Both the position numbers and the translations under genes were made by a program. A stretch of DNA of 25,470 bases. Source: Saccoglossus kowalevskii. Its lineage: Eukaryota; Hemichordata; Enteropneusta; Harrimaniidae. The stretch is from assembly GCF_000003605.2 (NCBI RefSeq), contig NW_003124907.1:10764-36233 (forward strand). Direction: 5' to 3'. Positions within the stretch are counted from its first letter, which is position 1, and every line of letters begins with the position of its first letter. Shown here one piece after another: positions 1-10,822 of the stretch. Under the pieces are notes generated by a model. The model was not told the DNA's origin. It worked only from the letters and a program-made list of their open reading frames with translations, and did not search any database.

Positions 1-1889
1 TTTGGGTGTATTTGTAGACTACATTTTAGTTTCTGTCACTATTAAAATGAGAATTTTGTTTATGTTTGAGCATTTTGGGGATTGTGCACTGATATAGGCT
101 TCAGTCGTACTTATCAAACACATGAGAACAAAGCTGACGTTTCTGTAACATGATTCAAACACTCATAATCCATATAAACTAAACTATATAAAGTTAAATG
201 AAAATATAATTGAAACATTGTTTATAGTATAATGACATTTAAAATAAAAAAAATGAAATGTAATATATAAAATAAAACAGAAAAACAAATAGAAATGATA
301 TAGAAATGAACCGCAATTAAACAAATACAATTAAAATTACAGTAAAATTAATGCGAAGAACATTCATACAAACATTACATTGTAATATGTAAAATGAAAT
401 AAATAAAAACACGTGGAAATATAAGTTTTGCGCATTGAAACAAACCCATACATACGATCCTCTGCCAAGCCCCAAAATCAAGACCAAATGTCAATGTTTG
501 TACCTGTCCAATTACGTAACTTTTTTTTAATAAACTTCTTTTATCAATGTATACTCTGAACTCAGAATAGCTGTTTGACAGCATAAATTAATAGCCGCCA
601 ACAGCTTGCTATCCACACACTGTGGACCGACAATTGCTTACCCTGGCCTCGGGTCGTATGTAAATTTAAATCGCATTTCTCTCGTTGTTTTGACAACAGA
701 ACTATACTCTAGAGGAGTAATCAGGGCATTTCTTTGGGGCTAGGTTTTTTTAACGAGTATGCAGAAATCAGGATTCGAGGTAACTCATATTTTACTGTCT
801 CTTTACTGTCGTGGTGAGGTTTTACTATGGAACGTGTGAGATCAGGAATGGCGTGAAACATATGTTTGTCTGCTGTCTGCTATTTGGCGGGGAAACGTGA
901 CACATGAACATCCTCAGATCCTTAGTCCTTGTGTGACCCACAAGATTACTTCCAGAGACTGTATTCTCTAACTCTTTTATATATCAAGTCTCTGTAATTT
1001 CAGGCAGGCGTAAATCAATCATGTTCTTGCTGGGGTATGATTTTAGTGGATGTCAAATGTTTTAATCCGCAGTTATTTACCAGACATAGCATATGCGGCC
1101 GAGGGCTTAAACTGTCTGGACTCACTAGTTGCAGGACCGCGAATCTGCGTTCACTCCGTCAGGGGGACATAAAGTGGGAAAAGAAAAAAGTGAAGGGCTG
1201 TATGGTGTTTCGAGGAGATGGAATTTCTGTTTGAGATACCTCTGTTGAGTTCCAGTTTACAGTTGCGTTTTAACTCACCGGGTCCCAGTTTTATGTATGT
1301 ATTATTCCAGCAAAGTATTTCCCCAGCTTACTAATTCAGTTAAAATCCTTTTATGTCTGCCTGTGGTTAAATAGTTAGATTAGTTCTGTGTAACTGTTCC
1401 CTCATTTCCTGGTGTGGATTCAAAACAGCCACTTTTAATTGATTGACAACTCTGACAGTCACCCACCCCCTGGTATGCATTATACTCAATATTGCTTGTT
1501 AATAAGGTAATTATGAACGTGCTAGTAAAATAAAAAAAAAATAACCACAGGGATAAATTGAAATTGTACACAGCAAAGTCATACATACCTTACCCTCCCC
1601 CGTCACTACAATCTCCTGTAGATTACATGGCGTGACAAAAATAAAATTGGTTGCTAGTGGTGCTAAGGGAGATGTTGCCGATTTTATTGGCGCCTGGAGT
1701 GCTAATTTCCAAAACAAGGGAAGGGCATGTATTTCGTAAAATTGTATTTTAATATTTAATTTAAAATATCAACGTCACAGAGCCATTAACATTGGCTGTA
1801 CTATTAGGATATGACTTTCCATTTACAGCTGAATTCAATCTAATGTCCCTCATGTTAAACATGCATACACTCATGTATTGATTACATAT
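1..1889. other. AT-rich sequence, no supported gene
   Basis: I read both strands and found no open frame with flanking splice signals or a recognisable domain. Short open frames exist, for example 1037-1234 on the plus strand and 1380-1586 on the minus strand. None shows homology I recognise, a signal peptide or a matching intron phase. The stretch lies downstream of the 3' end of the defensin-VWD gene and is probably intergenic. Confidence 0.5.
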
Positions 1890-1910
1890 TTTATTTCACT
1901 GTATCCGTAT

Positions 1911-1916
1911 TTTATT
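1911..1916 (-). terminator. Poly(A) signal AATAAA of the defensin-VWD gene
   Basis: AATAAA reads on the minus strand here, about 130 bases past the proposed stop codon at 2045-2047. A second copy is at 1890-1895. The position suits a short 3' UTR in the last exon, which starts at 2057. Hexamers like this arise often by chance in AT-rich DNA. Confidence 0.45.
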
Positions 1917-2044
1917 ACCACTAAAGCATAACGTATACACTGCTTATTACACGTATTTTTGCATACGAATAATTTAAACGAAAGACCCATCACCATCGTC
2001 GAATATGATGATGATTTTCTCAACATCAATGTCCTCCTTACGGA

Positions 2045-5000
2045 TTATATACTGCAACTATGGAGTGAACACACAGAAAATTAAACACACTCAAGTATTT
2101 AACACTTTTGGCATCATTAGATGAGAACAAATCACAAAATAAAAACAACCTGGCTGCCTGGGATTCACACTACCCATAGCGTTGTCATTTCAAATCAAAT
2201 GTACACGTACTACTGGAGCTATTCAATAATGAAATTTCCTCACCAACTGAAGACCAAACGCCGATTTAACTAACACCAATGCCGATTTGAAACAAACATA
2301 ATCATATATACGTCAGTGTTTTTATATTTTGCAATATATTTTTAATATGTTTTAAATATGGCATAGCTCAACTATTTAAACTTTGTGTAGCCAGTATCAA
2401 ACAATTATAAAAAAAAGCAAAATATTAATTTTCAGGCTCAGATCACACAAATCTACATCTATACTTTACAAATTAATCGCAGTAATGATGTGCTCACCTT
2501 CCTGGAACAATCCACATGTCCCCAAAGTCACCAGACTCAGTAACTAATTTTAGTGTCCCATCTGGCATCGGTACCTGCATATCATTAGACGGATCCCCGT
2601 CAGCATTTCCCAACATGCCACACACTTTTCCGAACATAGATTTGTTTAGAACAGGAGCAACGCGTCCTTTGCCATTCCACGCCAAAGTAAATGTTGAATC
2701 TAGTTTTGCTCTCACATATCCTGCATTATCTCGTGTCACTGTCAGATTTCCGAGTATCAGTGGAGTCAGAAGACTATGGATTTTGCCATTTATCTATAAA
2801 GTTAGTGAATATAATAGACAATATAAATTAATGTGCCATATATGATGTGTATTATGCTAGAAACATTTGATTGTAATGTATTGCAAACGTGAAAGCTGCT
2901 GTGTGCACCCCTTCGCTACAATTCATTACAATACACTTTCCAGGTTACAATAGTAAACAATTCAAGTGGCTGACAAAATAGAAATCCATGATGTACGAGA
3001 ATATTCACCACTGCCAATTAAATTTAAAAATGGTTGGCAGAATCTCTGGTTCTGACTCTAAATTGTGAAAATTCATATTGGTAAAATACGAAACAATAAA
3101 ACCGAAACTGTTCGGACAGCCTACTGAATTGGTAAGTTACATCGTGTAGGATTGTAGCAGCTCTGCCTGTTTAACTCTGTTTTTCCACTGATTAGTCGTG
3201 CAGTGTTTTCTGGCTAGAGCCGTAGGGCTCCGATAAAATGCTGTTGTGTGAACGTAGCAATTAATCATCCACTAACAATGCTATCTGATTCTATCTGAGT
3301 GTACACATCAATGGAGTGAAATCTACTTACGTAAAGCCTGTCCTCAATCAAGGTAACACGGTCTCCATTAAGAACAATCGAAACTTCGGAAACCACCATT
3401 TTCATAACTTCCCTGAGATAATGGTATCGGATCAAAACAGTGAAAGATGGACGAGGTACACAATCTTCAAATAATACGTACTCACAATCGCTGTTGCCAT
3501 TATACATATAATGAAATCCGTCGAATGTGCGAATCTGTGGGTCCCCTTGTACACTAGCACTCCCTGGTGGCCGTGGGGATGGTGTTGGCTCTGTAATAGA
3601 ACGTTGTTTTCATTGCATGACTTAAGTTCTACTTTTGAACAGAACTGGGTAATTCCATAGTATTGCAAGATCATTTTAGGTGGAATGAAAGCAACATAGA
3701 AATATTCATCCAAAATTAGCAAAAAAGGGGATTGGAAAATGATTTAACTTCCAGTTTATAAAATTATCTGTTTTTTTAACTGTATTGCACAACGTATTTT
3801 CATAAGACCATATAGTATACAAACCAACTCACGGGTATCCCCTGTAACGAAAAAAAAATAGTTATAATAACAATAATTTTAAACAATGTTGTGTTAAATT
3901 ATTATACTGTAATAATTCGAGACAACGTATATTTAAATGTGAGTATCTTGTACATTCTTACGTTTACAACATTTGCAGAAAAAGGGGAACGGACAGGTGT
4001 TTTCCATTTGTCCTATGTGCTCGCCGGCTTTACATTTGAAAAGTCTACACTTCCCTCCGAGCTCTTCGCATTTGGTGTCTGTAATTGCAAAGCAACAGTC
4101 CTACTTGGTCAAATTTGCCATTTCTAGATTGCACGTGCGCCTTTTATGTTATCAAATCGTTATGTGTACGTTGGCCGGTTCGCGTGGTACATGTACATTA
4201 ATGGCCACACATTCGGATTGTTTTTCAGTACGTGTTCTTCATATCAATAATAATTCATGTTCGCAAAATCCTGCATTCCATTTAGTGATTGCATTACAAC
4301 TCAGGTTTGTTGAAATGATATAAACATAACTTACGACAAAACCATTGACATATATCGAAACCCAAACCGTATAGAGCTTTCAGAGCTGAAAAAAATTAAA
4401 TGTCCAGTTTTAAAGGAGTTGTCAAAAAAAAGGAAGACAAATCACACAATAATGCCAAGGCGAATGTGGTCATAAACACTTGCAAGTTTTAGTTTGATAT
4501 TTTAGAGTTATTATAATGGTAATGTTAAACAATATCTAGTCGTAACAATTGTTTCGTGTTAATCAGAATCCCAATCAACGACACTGTAGAAATCCAGTAT
4601 ATTAAGCGATAATAGCTTACTATCTTTATTAGCGCACGACTTGCAACCCAATTTGTCGTTAGTGGTACCACAGGGTAAGGAATCTTTTTGATAACTACAT
4701 ATTTCTGCCTCGTTGTCTTGACACACGGCTCGGCATGTCGCATTAACATTCTCGTCTGTCTGAGTCTGGACTTCCTTAATATATGATTGTTCTACATTGT
4801 GAAATAAAATACGTTTAAATACATACAGACTGCAGACTAAATTAAACTATTACGTCATTACAGGAAGTGTGTGTAACTTACTTACCAGGACACGCTGGCT
4901 CAGCACCTGGGAGTAAAATAATAAAGACGAATTATGGACTAACACCCCTAATTAATAATATGCTCTTGTCAGTTGCTCTGTTCTTGTTGACTGTTTGGCC

Positions 5001-5416
5001 GTTTAGTCTGGTTGTTTTGTGGAGTACTTGTCGGTGTTTTTGAAATTGTAAATTCCTATTTATGACTATCTCGTATTTTTACTTTAATTACATGTCATGC
5101 AAATCACCATTTTTAATTATCTTAAACTATTACAAATAACATACGATATACCTAATTAGTATTCATATCATGTGCAGTGTAAACAGAAGGTGTAACTCAC
5201 GTGTTTGTTTGGGGAAAACCCATTTAGAAAGTTCATCCTGTACAAACACAAATATGGATAAAATCAAAATGATATATTCAAAATATTCATAACTTGTTGG
5301 TCCTTTAGTATCTCTATGACGACTTTAATGAATGGAAATAATGAAATTACCTCACTGCATGAAGTCAACGTCAATGTAGTCGCGACTAACAAGCATCGTA
5401 AAACAAGAAATGACAT
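2045..5416 (-). CDS. Secreted beta-defensin-like / VWD fusion protein (10 exons, 346 aa)
   Basis: Exons, 5' to 3': 5416-5351, 5237-5201, 4906-4886, 4791-4621, 4385-4335, 4078-3962, 3841-3833, 3590-3331, 2793-2498 and 2057-2045. All have GT/AG introns with compatible phases (0,1,1,1,1,1,1,0,2), giving 1041 nt in frame. Residues 1-21 form a signal peptide (MSFLVLRCLLVATTLTLTSC). Residues 61-94 hold six cysteines spaced C-x3-C-x7-C-x8-C-x8-C-x2-C, a module I do not recognise. Residues 119-153 are beta-defensin-like: C-x6-C-x4-C-x12-C-x5-C-x-CC with a Gly-Gly before the second Cys, followed by a Lys-Arg pair. A proline-rich linker (about 158-168) leads to a VWD domain (173-344) that begins GDPQIRTFDG and contains CGMLGN at 302-307. 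The second Cys of the usual CGLCGN is Leu here. Secretion is well supported; an antimicrobial role is inference from the defensin-like module. The two smallest exons and the last coding piece are the least certain parts. Confidence 0.7.
2498..3590 (-). CDS. Exons 8-9: VWD domain of the defensin-VWD gene
   Basis: Exon 8 (3590-3331) encodes a proline-rich start, then GDPQIRTFDG, a glycine/asparagine turn and two Cys (SDCEYVLFEDC). Exon 9 (2793-2498) starts with INGK after a phase-0 intron and contains a WNGKG strand, the VCGMLGN motif and NADGDPSND, a likely calcium-binding loop of VWD type, then MWIVPG. The intron falls just before xNG, exactly as in the two paralogues to the right. The domain is close to the usual VWD length of about 150-170 residues. 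Confidence 0.8.
3962..4078 (-). CDS. Exon 6: beta-defensin-like module
   Basis: This 117-nt exon is phase 1 at both ends, so it is a symmetric exon that can shuffle without breaking the frame. It has a good acceptor (TTACAG) and donor (GTAAGA). It encodes CEELGGKCRLFKC, then a 12-residue loop containing IG, then CPFPFFCKCCK. Known beta-defensins use a six-Cys pattern with a GG or GxC motif before the second Cys and a terminal CC followed by a basic residue; all of these are visible. The differences are a long loop between the third and fourth Cys and one extra Cys (the CKCC ending), giving seven. The preceding exon carries two further cysteines (ICQWFC), which may pair with the odd one. Confidence 0.6.
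4621..4791 (-). CDS. Exon 4: six-cysteine module of unknown family
   Basis: This 171-nt exon is phase 1 at both ends, with acceptor ATGTAG and donor GTAAGC. It encodes 56 full codons with Cys at residues 61, 65, 73, 82, 91 and 94 of the protein. A possible N-glycosylation site (Asn-Ala-Thr) precedes the first Cys. It lies directly before the defensin-like part and may fold as a separate disulfide-rich knot. I do not recognise the family. Confidence 0.55.
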
Positions 5417-6118
5417 CCTGAAAATCTGTGAACCAATGGAATCGAAATGAGCTTTATTTATTTCACATGGAATGCCGAATTAATTACTTTGGTAGTTTGA
5501 CTCAAATTTAAAATATAAGATATATATTGTAGTGAGTGAAACAGTCATTAGGCGAGCTAAAATACTTAACCCATTTTGTACTATAAACAATCGGCAAAGA
5601 AATACATTACATTTTCGGCATTCCATGGTTGTGATGTTATTGTCTTCAGGTCAAAAGTTATTAATTTTTTTATTTGTGTTTACAATTCTGTAAAGCTGTA
5701 ATCAACATCAAGCAGTATTTTGTCCATAAAAAATAAGAGTCAATCCTGGATAGTGTATACGATATGTGTGTATAATTAGTACATTAAGTAGTTGTGTAGA
5801 TAGAAATATATGACAGAAATATTAATTATAATATTGATGTTTTGATATCGAAATCTTAGCCCAGTTTACATGGGAGCATTGAATTTGTCCAGCTACATAT
5901 ACGTATATTTCGTCCGTCTGATTTACAACAATGCGTGGATGGTAGAGAAATGTAGGAATGTAATAATGTCGAAGCAATACTCGTCAGCAATTTTCAGCAT
6001 TAATGTTAACGTTGAAAATACGAATTCGATGCAACTGTTTTATTCACAGAGCAGAGAAACTGCATAAAAGAAATTATTAACAGCATTACAAAACCATCAA
6101 CAGCATACGACACGGCAA
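5417..6118. other. Upstream region of the defensin-VWD gene, no other gene seen
   Basis: AT-rich sequence upstream of the proposed start codon. It should contain the promoter and 5' UTR, but I see no clear TATA box and no copy of the upstream blocks shared by the two right-hand VWD genes. The open frame at 5870-6067 on the plus strand has no recognisable features. Confidence 0.4.
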
Positions 6119-6119
6119 A

Positions 6120-6600
6120 TGCGCCATCGCCACTGTCCTTACGACACGACCTTAAATGTGGAAATTCACACACTGATCAAACTTCCCCTGCACGTACAGT
6201 TGCACGGTGTACAAATTATGGAAATATATATTTCCCTGGGACATTATATCGATGTAAACCGTATGTTCACATTACGTAATCCGGAAGAAGGTGTACATCT
6301 GTGCATCATAGAAGTCGTTTGTTATCGATATGAGTAAAATAATCTCAACAGAATGATACAACGCGTGCTATTATATAAAACACGACCTGTGGACGGATTA
6401 AAATGGTCCGATATGATTTGTCATTGTTCAAATAAATATGCGCGTAAAACTTCCTTCTGCGCAGTCGCACAATTATAAATATAACTTTTGCCCTGGAATA
6501 ATTTATAGATGTATTCCGGTTACTGTAACCATATCAACGCCAATGATGAAATCGAGCCAAGAATGGACGTCTGTGTATCATATGTGTATTTTTGATGTAG
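6120..6600. repeat. Two degenerate direct copies of a ~200-bp sequence
   Basis: About 6120-6330 and 6390-6600 align by eye as diverged direct copies. Both contain an acaa/ttat block, then cctgg and att-ata-gatgta, and both end in a stretch giving tctgtg-atcat. Conceptual translations on the plus strand share a NY..N..FPG/CPG..YRC.P pattern, with stops in the first copy. A shorter third relic may lie at 7215-7300 (gatgaaatcg, tctgtctatcat). This could be an old duplicated gene piece or a transposon fragment. I cannot assign a family. Confidence 0.3.
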
Positions 6601-6722
6601 ATATGAATTGATCAATCACAATGGTTGGTTTTCTGAATCAGAGCAAATTCATGGCGGTGACACGGTTGTGTGAGTGTGTTACACACTAACCCCAGAATGT
6701 CTACAGTTCAAGCCATGCTTAC

Positions 6723-6921
6723 TTTTGTTTCCATAGAAACAAAAGAATTGTTCACAGACATAGGGAACAAGATCTCTGTATTGTAATTGACTAGTCTTGG
6801 TATGCTTTTGAAATTCTAAATTTGCATATCGATGTACCCCCCCACAAAACATTAATTTTCCACTTGCTAAAGCAAAAAACACTCTACGCACCAGCTGTCC
6901 ACAACAGACATCTCGGGATAT
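6723..6921 (-). CDS. Candidate cysteine-rich exon, weakly galaxin-like
   Basis: An open frame runs through this stretch with an acceptor (AAGCCACAG) at its start and a donor (GTAAGC) at its end, giving 199 nt, phase 0 to 1. It encodes 66 codons including SRDVCCGQLV and, 18 residues further on, MFCGGVHRY, then VCEQFFC. Di-cysteine CCG and C-GG motifs at this spacing recall galaxin-type repeats, where a second CC would be expected; here one Cys is Phe. Without neighbouring exons it could be an exon of an unrecognised gene, a relic, or chance. Confidence 0.22.
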
Positions 6922-7553
6922 CTGTGGCTTGTCAGTTTTTATGTAAAAACAAATCATAAATCTATCAAACATATGCCTAGAATCACATAGTTGATGCAGA
7001 AGATAAAACAAGGTAGAAAATGAAATTAATCACAATTAACACACGGATGAGGAAAAAACCCTATAGATTCAGGATAACCACGAAATAAGCTATTTAGGGA
7101 TATTTAAAGGTAATTCAGAGATATTCTAATGAAATTTTTAAAGAATAAAAGTACAATTGTTATATCACATTTTAATTATAAACATGTATACTGCTGAAAT
7201 TCAGAAAAATTGATAAAACTCGATGGTTACAAATATGGCGCATGATGAAATCGTCTGTCTATCATAAATGTGATGACGATGTCAAATTATGTACAACAAC
7301 AGAATAACACAGCACATGTTAATATAGAACAAAATGACTTGTTGTGTCGATTGACCTGCCAATGGCATTTTATTTGTTACAGTGTTGTTTTAAGTCCAAT
7401 TCATATTGAATATGTTGATATGTTATGATGTCGTAGCGTTTTTATTGGACCCAGTACGACATGATGTTTTTGTTTAAACTATTAATCTTAGTTTAGGATT
7501 AAGGCCACAGCGATGTTAAAATGAATTCATTATACCTTGCAATTCTGACTGAG

Positions 7554-7643
7554 AAGTGATAACCTCTGGCAATCATAACGACAAAAAGATAAATTCTCGC
7601 AACAATAATAGCAAGGTAATAAATCCCCGCAGTCATAGTAGTG
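7554..7643. repeat. Three degenerate ~30-bp tandem units
   Basis: Units begin near 7554, 7583 and 7613. Each has a gata/taat start, then ctctggcaatcat, tctcgcaacaat or tccccgcagtcat. The copies have diverged, which suggests an old minisatellite. Confidence 0.4.
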
Positions 7644-9284
7644 ACGTGACTACTCCTCTACTAATCTCACTATTATACGATCTACAACAGTAACTGATCT
7701 TTGTGGTATGGCAGTATGGTATAAATGACGCCCTCAACCAATCGCTCCTCGTCCTGTCAGGCTATGGCAACTTTTACTTTTCTCTGTGATGGCGGGGGTT
7801 GATTACTGACAAACACGGCCATTCTGCGGCCAGGTCGAACGTATTAAGATGCCTATTAGGATTTTTATAGTTCAACATTAAATGAATTGAATTTTATATT
7901 TTTGTATTAAGTATGCAGTTGGGTCGAATAATCACTTGATGAATAGTATCTTGGCCAGTACTAAAACAACTGTACCGAAACATGATCGCTATTGCATCAA
8001 GTAATAACAGCAAATATATGTTAAAACGGAAATTAGTCAAAATATAACGAATATAAACTTGAAAATTATTAGTGTAAGTGCTATTAGGTCGTAAATCACT
8101 TGATGTATAGTCCTTATACATATAACTGTTATTTCTCCAACCAAGAACAGCCATTGTATTATGATTTCAAACAAAAATGAGGATTTTCAGTTCATAGAAA
8201 ATATAAGAAAGTGTAAATTCTGTCACCGAAATGTCAAGTTGATAAATTATGCGGGTAGTACTCCACCCCAATATGTTTACTGCCCAATTCATATGCATTT
8301 GTGTTACTGCAACTTTTCCTAATGTCCGTTTTGCAGTCCTCAGAAGAATTGTGTTTTACAAGGTTTTAACATGATGTTTTCAACTCACCAGAATTGTGTT
8401 CCCAGTCAAAATGTTTTCCATATCTATACACACAATGACAATGTCCATGCAGTATTATGTTGTATGTGTAAGATGATCGGTAGTGTATACTTTTCATAAC
8501 TCAGAACCAATTTCACAGAACCCAATTTCAAAATAGTTTGCTTATCATCGGAAGTCATCTTTTAGGTTCTTATTACCCTACCCAATATAACCCGGACATG
8601 GTCCATGTTATTGTTTACCAATTTAAATAATATAAAATTACTGTAAATATGTTAAAGAGTGTTCTAGTGTTTGGTTACTGAAACGGCATTGTGCGTTTTA
8701 CGGTAATGTTTTCATTCCCGCCTTGGTCGTTGCATTGATTTTGCGATGAAGGATTTTGTAGTGTAGAGTTTGTGTTTTCATGGGATTATATTTACCTATG
8801 GCCACACAACGTGTGGTGGCGATCGTATACGTTTTGTTTCGAATGTACTTGACTGTGACCCACCCACCACTCGATTGTAATTTGGCCAGCTGCTATTAGA
8901 CATCACTCAGCATGACTAGTTGGAAGACAACCATATAAAAATAGTGTGAATAGAATAAACGTCTGTAATGAACAAGGAAAAAATAAAGTTTATTATATTT
9001 TTTATCTTAAGCATCAATATACAACAAGTTTACAAGTTTACAAAAAAATTCGAGTAAGAATAAAGTAAAAAGTTGAACCAATAGGAGATACAGGTGATGG
9101 TTGAATTATCTCGCCTGGAAGAAAATAAAAAAACAAACAAGTGGTACGGATTATATATTGTAATGACTGATTTGAGTAAGGTGTTGAGTAGAGGAATGTT
9201 CAATAGGAAGAACATTGTTGAGATGCTTTGGAAATGATTTGACTTTCCATAAATTAAATCTTGAGGCACATTGTAAATAACCAG
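7644..9284. other. No supported gene
   Basis: I found no complete gene. A 42-aa minus-strand frame ending at a GTGAGT donor near 8391 contains HGHCHC, but it lacks a good acceptor and I did not accept it. The rest is AT-rich sequence without clear repeats. Confidence 0.4.
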
Positions 9285-9329
9285 TGAGAGGATGCTGAAA
9301 GCACTACCGTGCATTCAAGCATCCTCTCA
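9285..9329. repeat. Compound hairpin
   Basis: TGAGAGGATGCT (9285-9296) and its exact reverse complement (9318-9329) flank a 21-nt loop. The loop itself contains a nested GCAC-tacc-GTGC stem. It could form a cruciform or an RNA hairpin. No terminator or small-RNA context is evident. Confidence 0.5.
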
Positions 9330-10695
9330 ATGAAAACACAGGTTATGCACATTATAATGAGGTAAATAAGTGTTGTAAACGGAGTGTCATGATTAAATCT
9401 GGTATGATGTGCATGGAACGACTCATGGTGCAAAAGCCGAAAATACTATATCTTGTTGTTTTCAATAAGTATATGTGCAGCAACAATAAACTGTACAAAA
9501 CCAGACAAGTATTATAGACCCATATCATGCAAAGTTACAGGGTGTGTACAAATATACCCCCTTACTTTTAGGCTATTGTATGTTCATCCAACTGTCCATT
9601 CAGAATGAATAAGAAATAAAGTAGGTGCAAAGAGACTATATGGAATGTAATTGTACTTCATAGAGTTATCAATGATGATATCAATTCCATCAGACTGATA
9701 GAACCGATAAATGTAATGAATTTATCGCATGGCAATAGTAATGTGTCATCTGACATATAACCGGAGTGAATTGACCATGTGCAAAAACAGCATTTTTGGT
9801 TTGCATAACACATGCTATAAGAAGTAAACTTCTTGTATCACCAATGAAAAGGCTGTAAATGAGTCAACATCAAACCAGAAACATAGAATGTAAATGCATG
9901 GACCTGTTTGTACAGAATCCCAGTTCATCCCTCATTATTTTTGTGGATCATGTTAAAAAGATCTAAACCATTATGAGGCCAATGAAAAACTCATTTCCAT
10001 AAAAAAAATAATAACAAATGACAACACATGTCATTGTTTAATGTTGAGGTGATTGGCATGAACTGTTAATCGGTGGCACCATTTCAAAAATGGCAGCTGG
10101 CAACAGAAAAACCTTCACTGATGTACATGTGTATGTAGTGAGCACAAGGAATTGGCCCCTATCAGTTTCTGCCTAATAAATGACAGTTATGTACATTCCT
10201 GCTGTGACCATTTACCTACAATAGCAACATCACAAGCATGATAAAAGCCCCCTGATGTACACATTGCAGCTCTTGCTGTTTCTTGCATGTGACAAAAGTC
10301 CGCCTAAATCACAAGAAACTTGTAGTGCGCCAAACAATGATCATGAAAAAGTAAGAATGAATAAAGCCAGCCATGCCAATGTGGTGAATCAAATGCAATT
10401 TCTTGCATGACTTTCTGCTCAATATTATACAGTGTGTGGTAGCCTATGCCGAATAATCAATGGTGTGGTCACAAATGATCATGAAGATTAATCATGATCA
10501 CATACTTCATATACATTATAACATTACATTAATGGGCAAAGACTATAAATCATATCCATGCCCCTAGACATGGCTACATCCGAGGTCATCATTTTGCCAA
10601 TGCCATTCTTGCATGTCATTATTGCTTGGTTGCATAGACTAGACTATTAATGTACAAGTATTTACACATATCGGCCTTAATTGGTTTTAGATGCT
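9330..10695. other. No supported gene up to the assembly gap
   Basis: This stretch has a slightly different texture, with many CATG and TGCATG words. The minus strand reads as an almost open frame with several stops, but I recognise no protein family. It may be an old transposon or 3' UTR-like sequence. Confidence 0.3.
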
Positions 10696-10822
10696 NNNNN
10701 NNNNNNNNNNNNNNNNNNNNNNNNNNNNNNNNNNNNNNNNNNNNNNNNNNNNNNNNNNNNNNNNNNNNNNNNNNNNNNNNNNNNNNNNNNNNNNNNNNNN
10801 NNNNNNNNNNNNNNNNNNNNNN
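10696..10822. other. Assembly gap (127 N)
   Basis: A run of 127 N. The true sequence is missing here, and open frames that appear to cross it are artefacts. It lies on the downstream side of the candidate FCGBP-like gene and may hide part of that gene. Confidence 0.99.

Noticed and set aside
1896..2057. Alternative longer C-terminal frames in the last exon of the defensin-VWD gene
   Set aside because: They need either a different intron phase or a poor acceptor; the short ending agrees with the conserved last Cys.
8391..8500. Minus-strand frame with HGHCHC and EHNS, ending at a GTGAGT donor, slightly like a laminin EGF module
   Set aside because: No good acceptor, key cysteines missing, and a stop soon after in the continuing frame.
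10190..10420. Nearly open minus-strand frame (AIVGKWSQQEC) and a plus-strand signal-like start (MYTLQLLLFLAC)
   Set aside because: Frequent stops and no match to a transposase or secreted family I know; both are likely chance.
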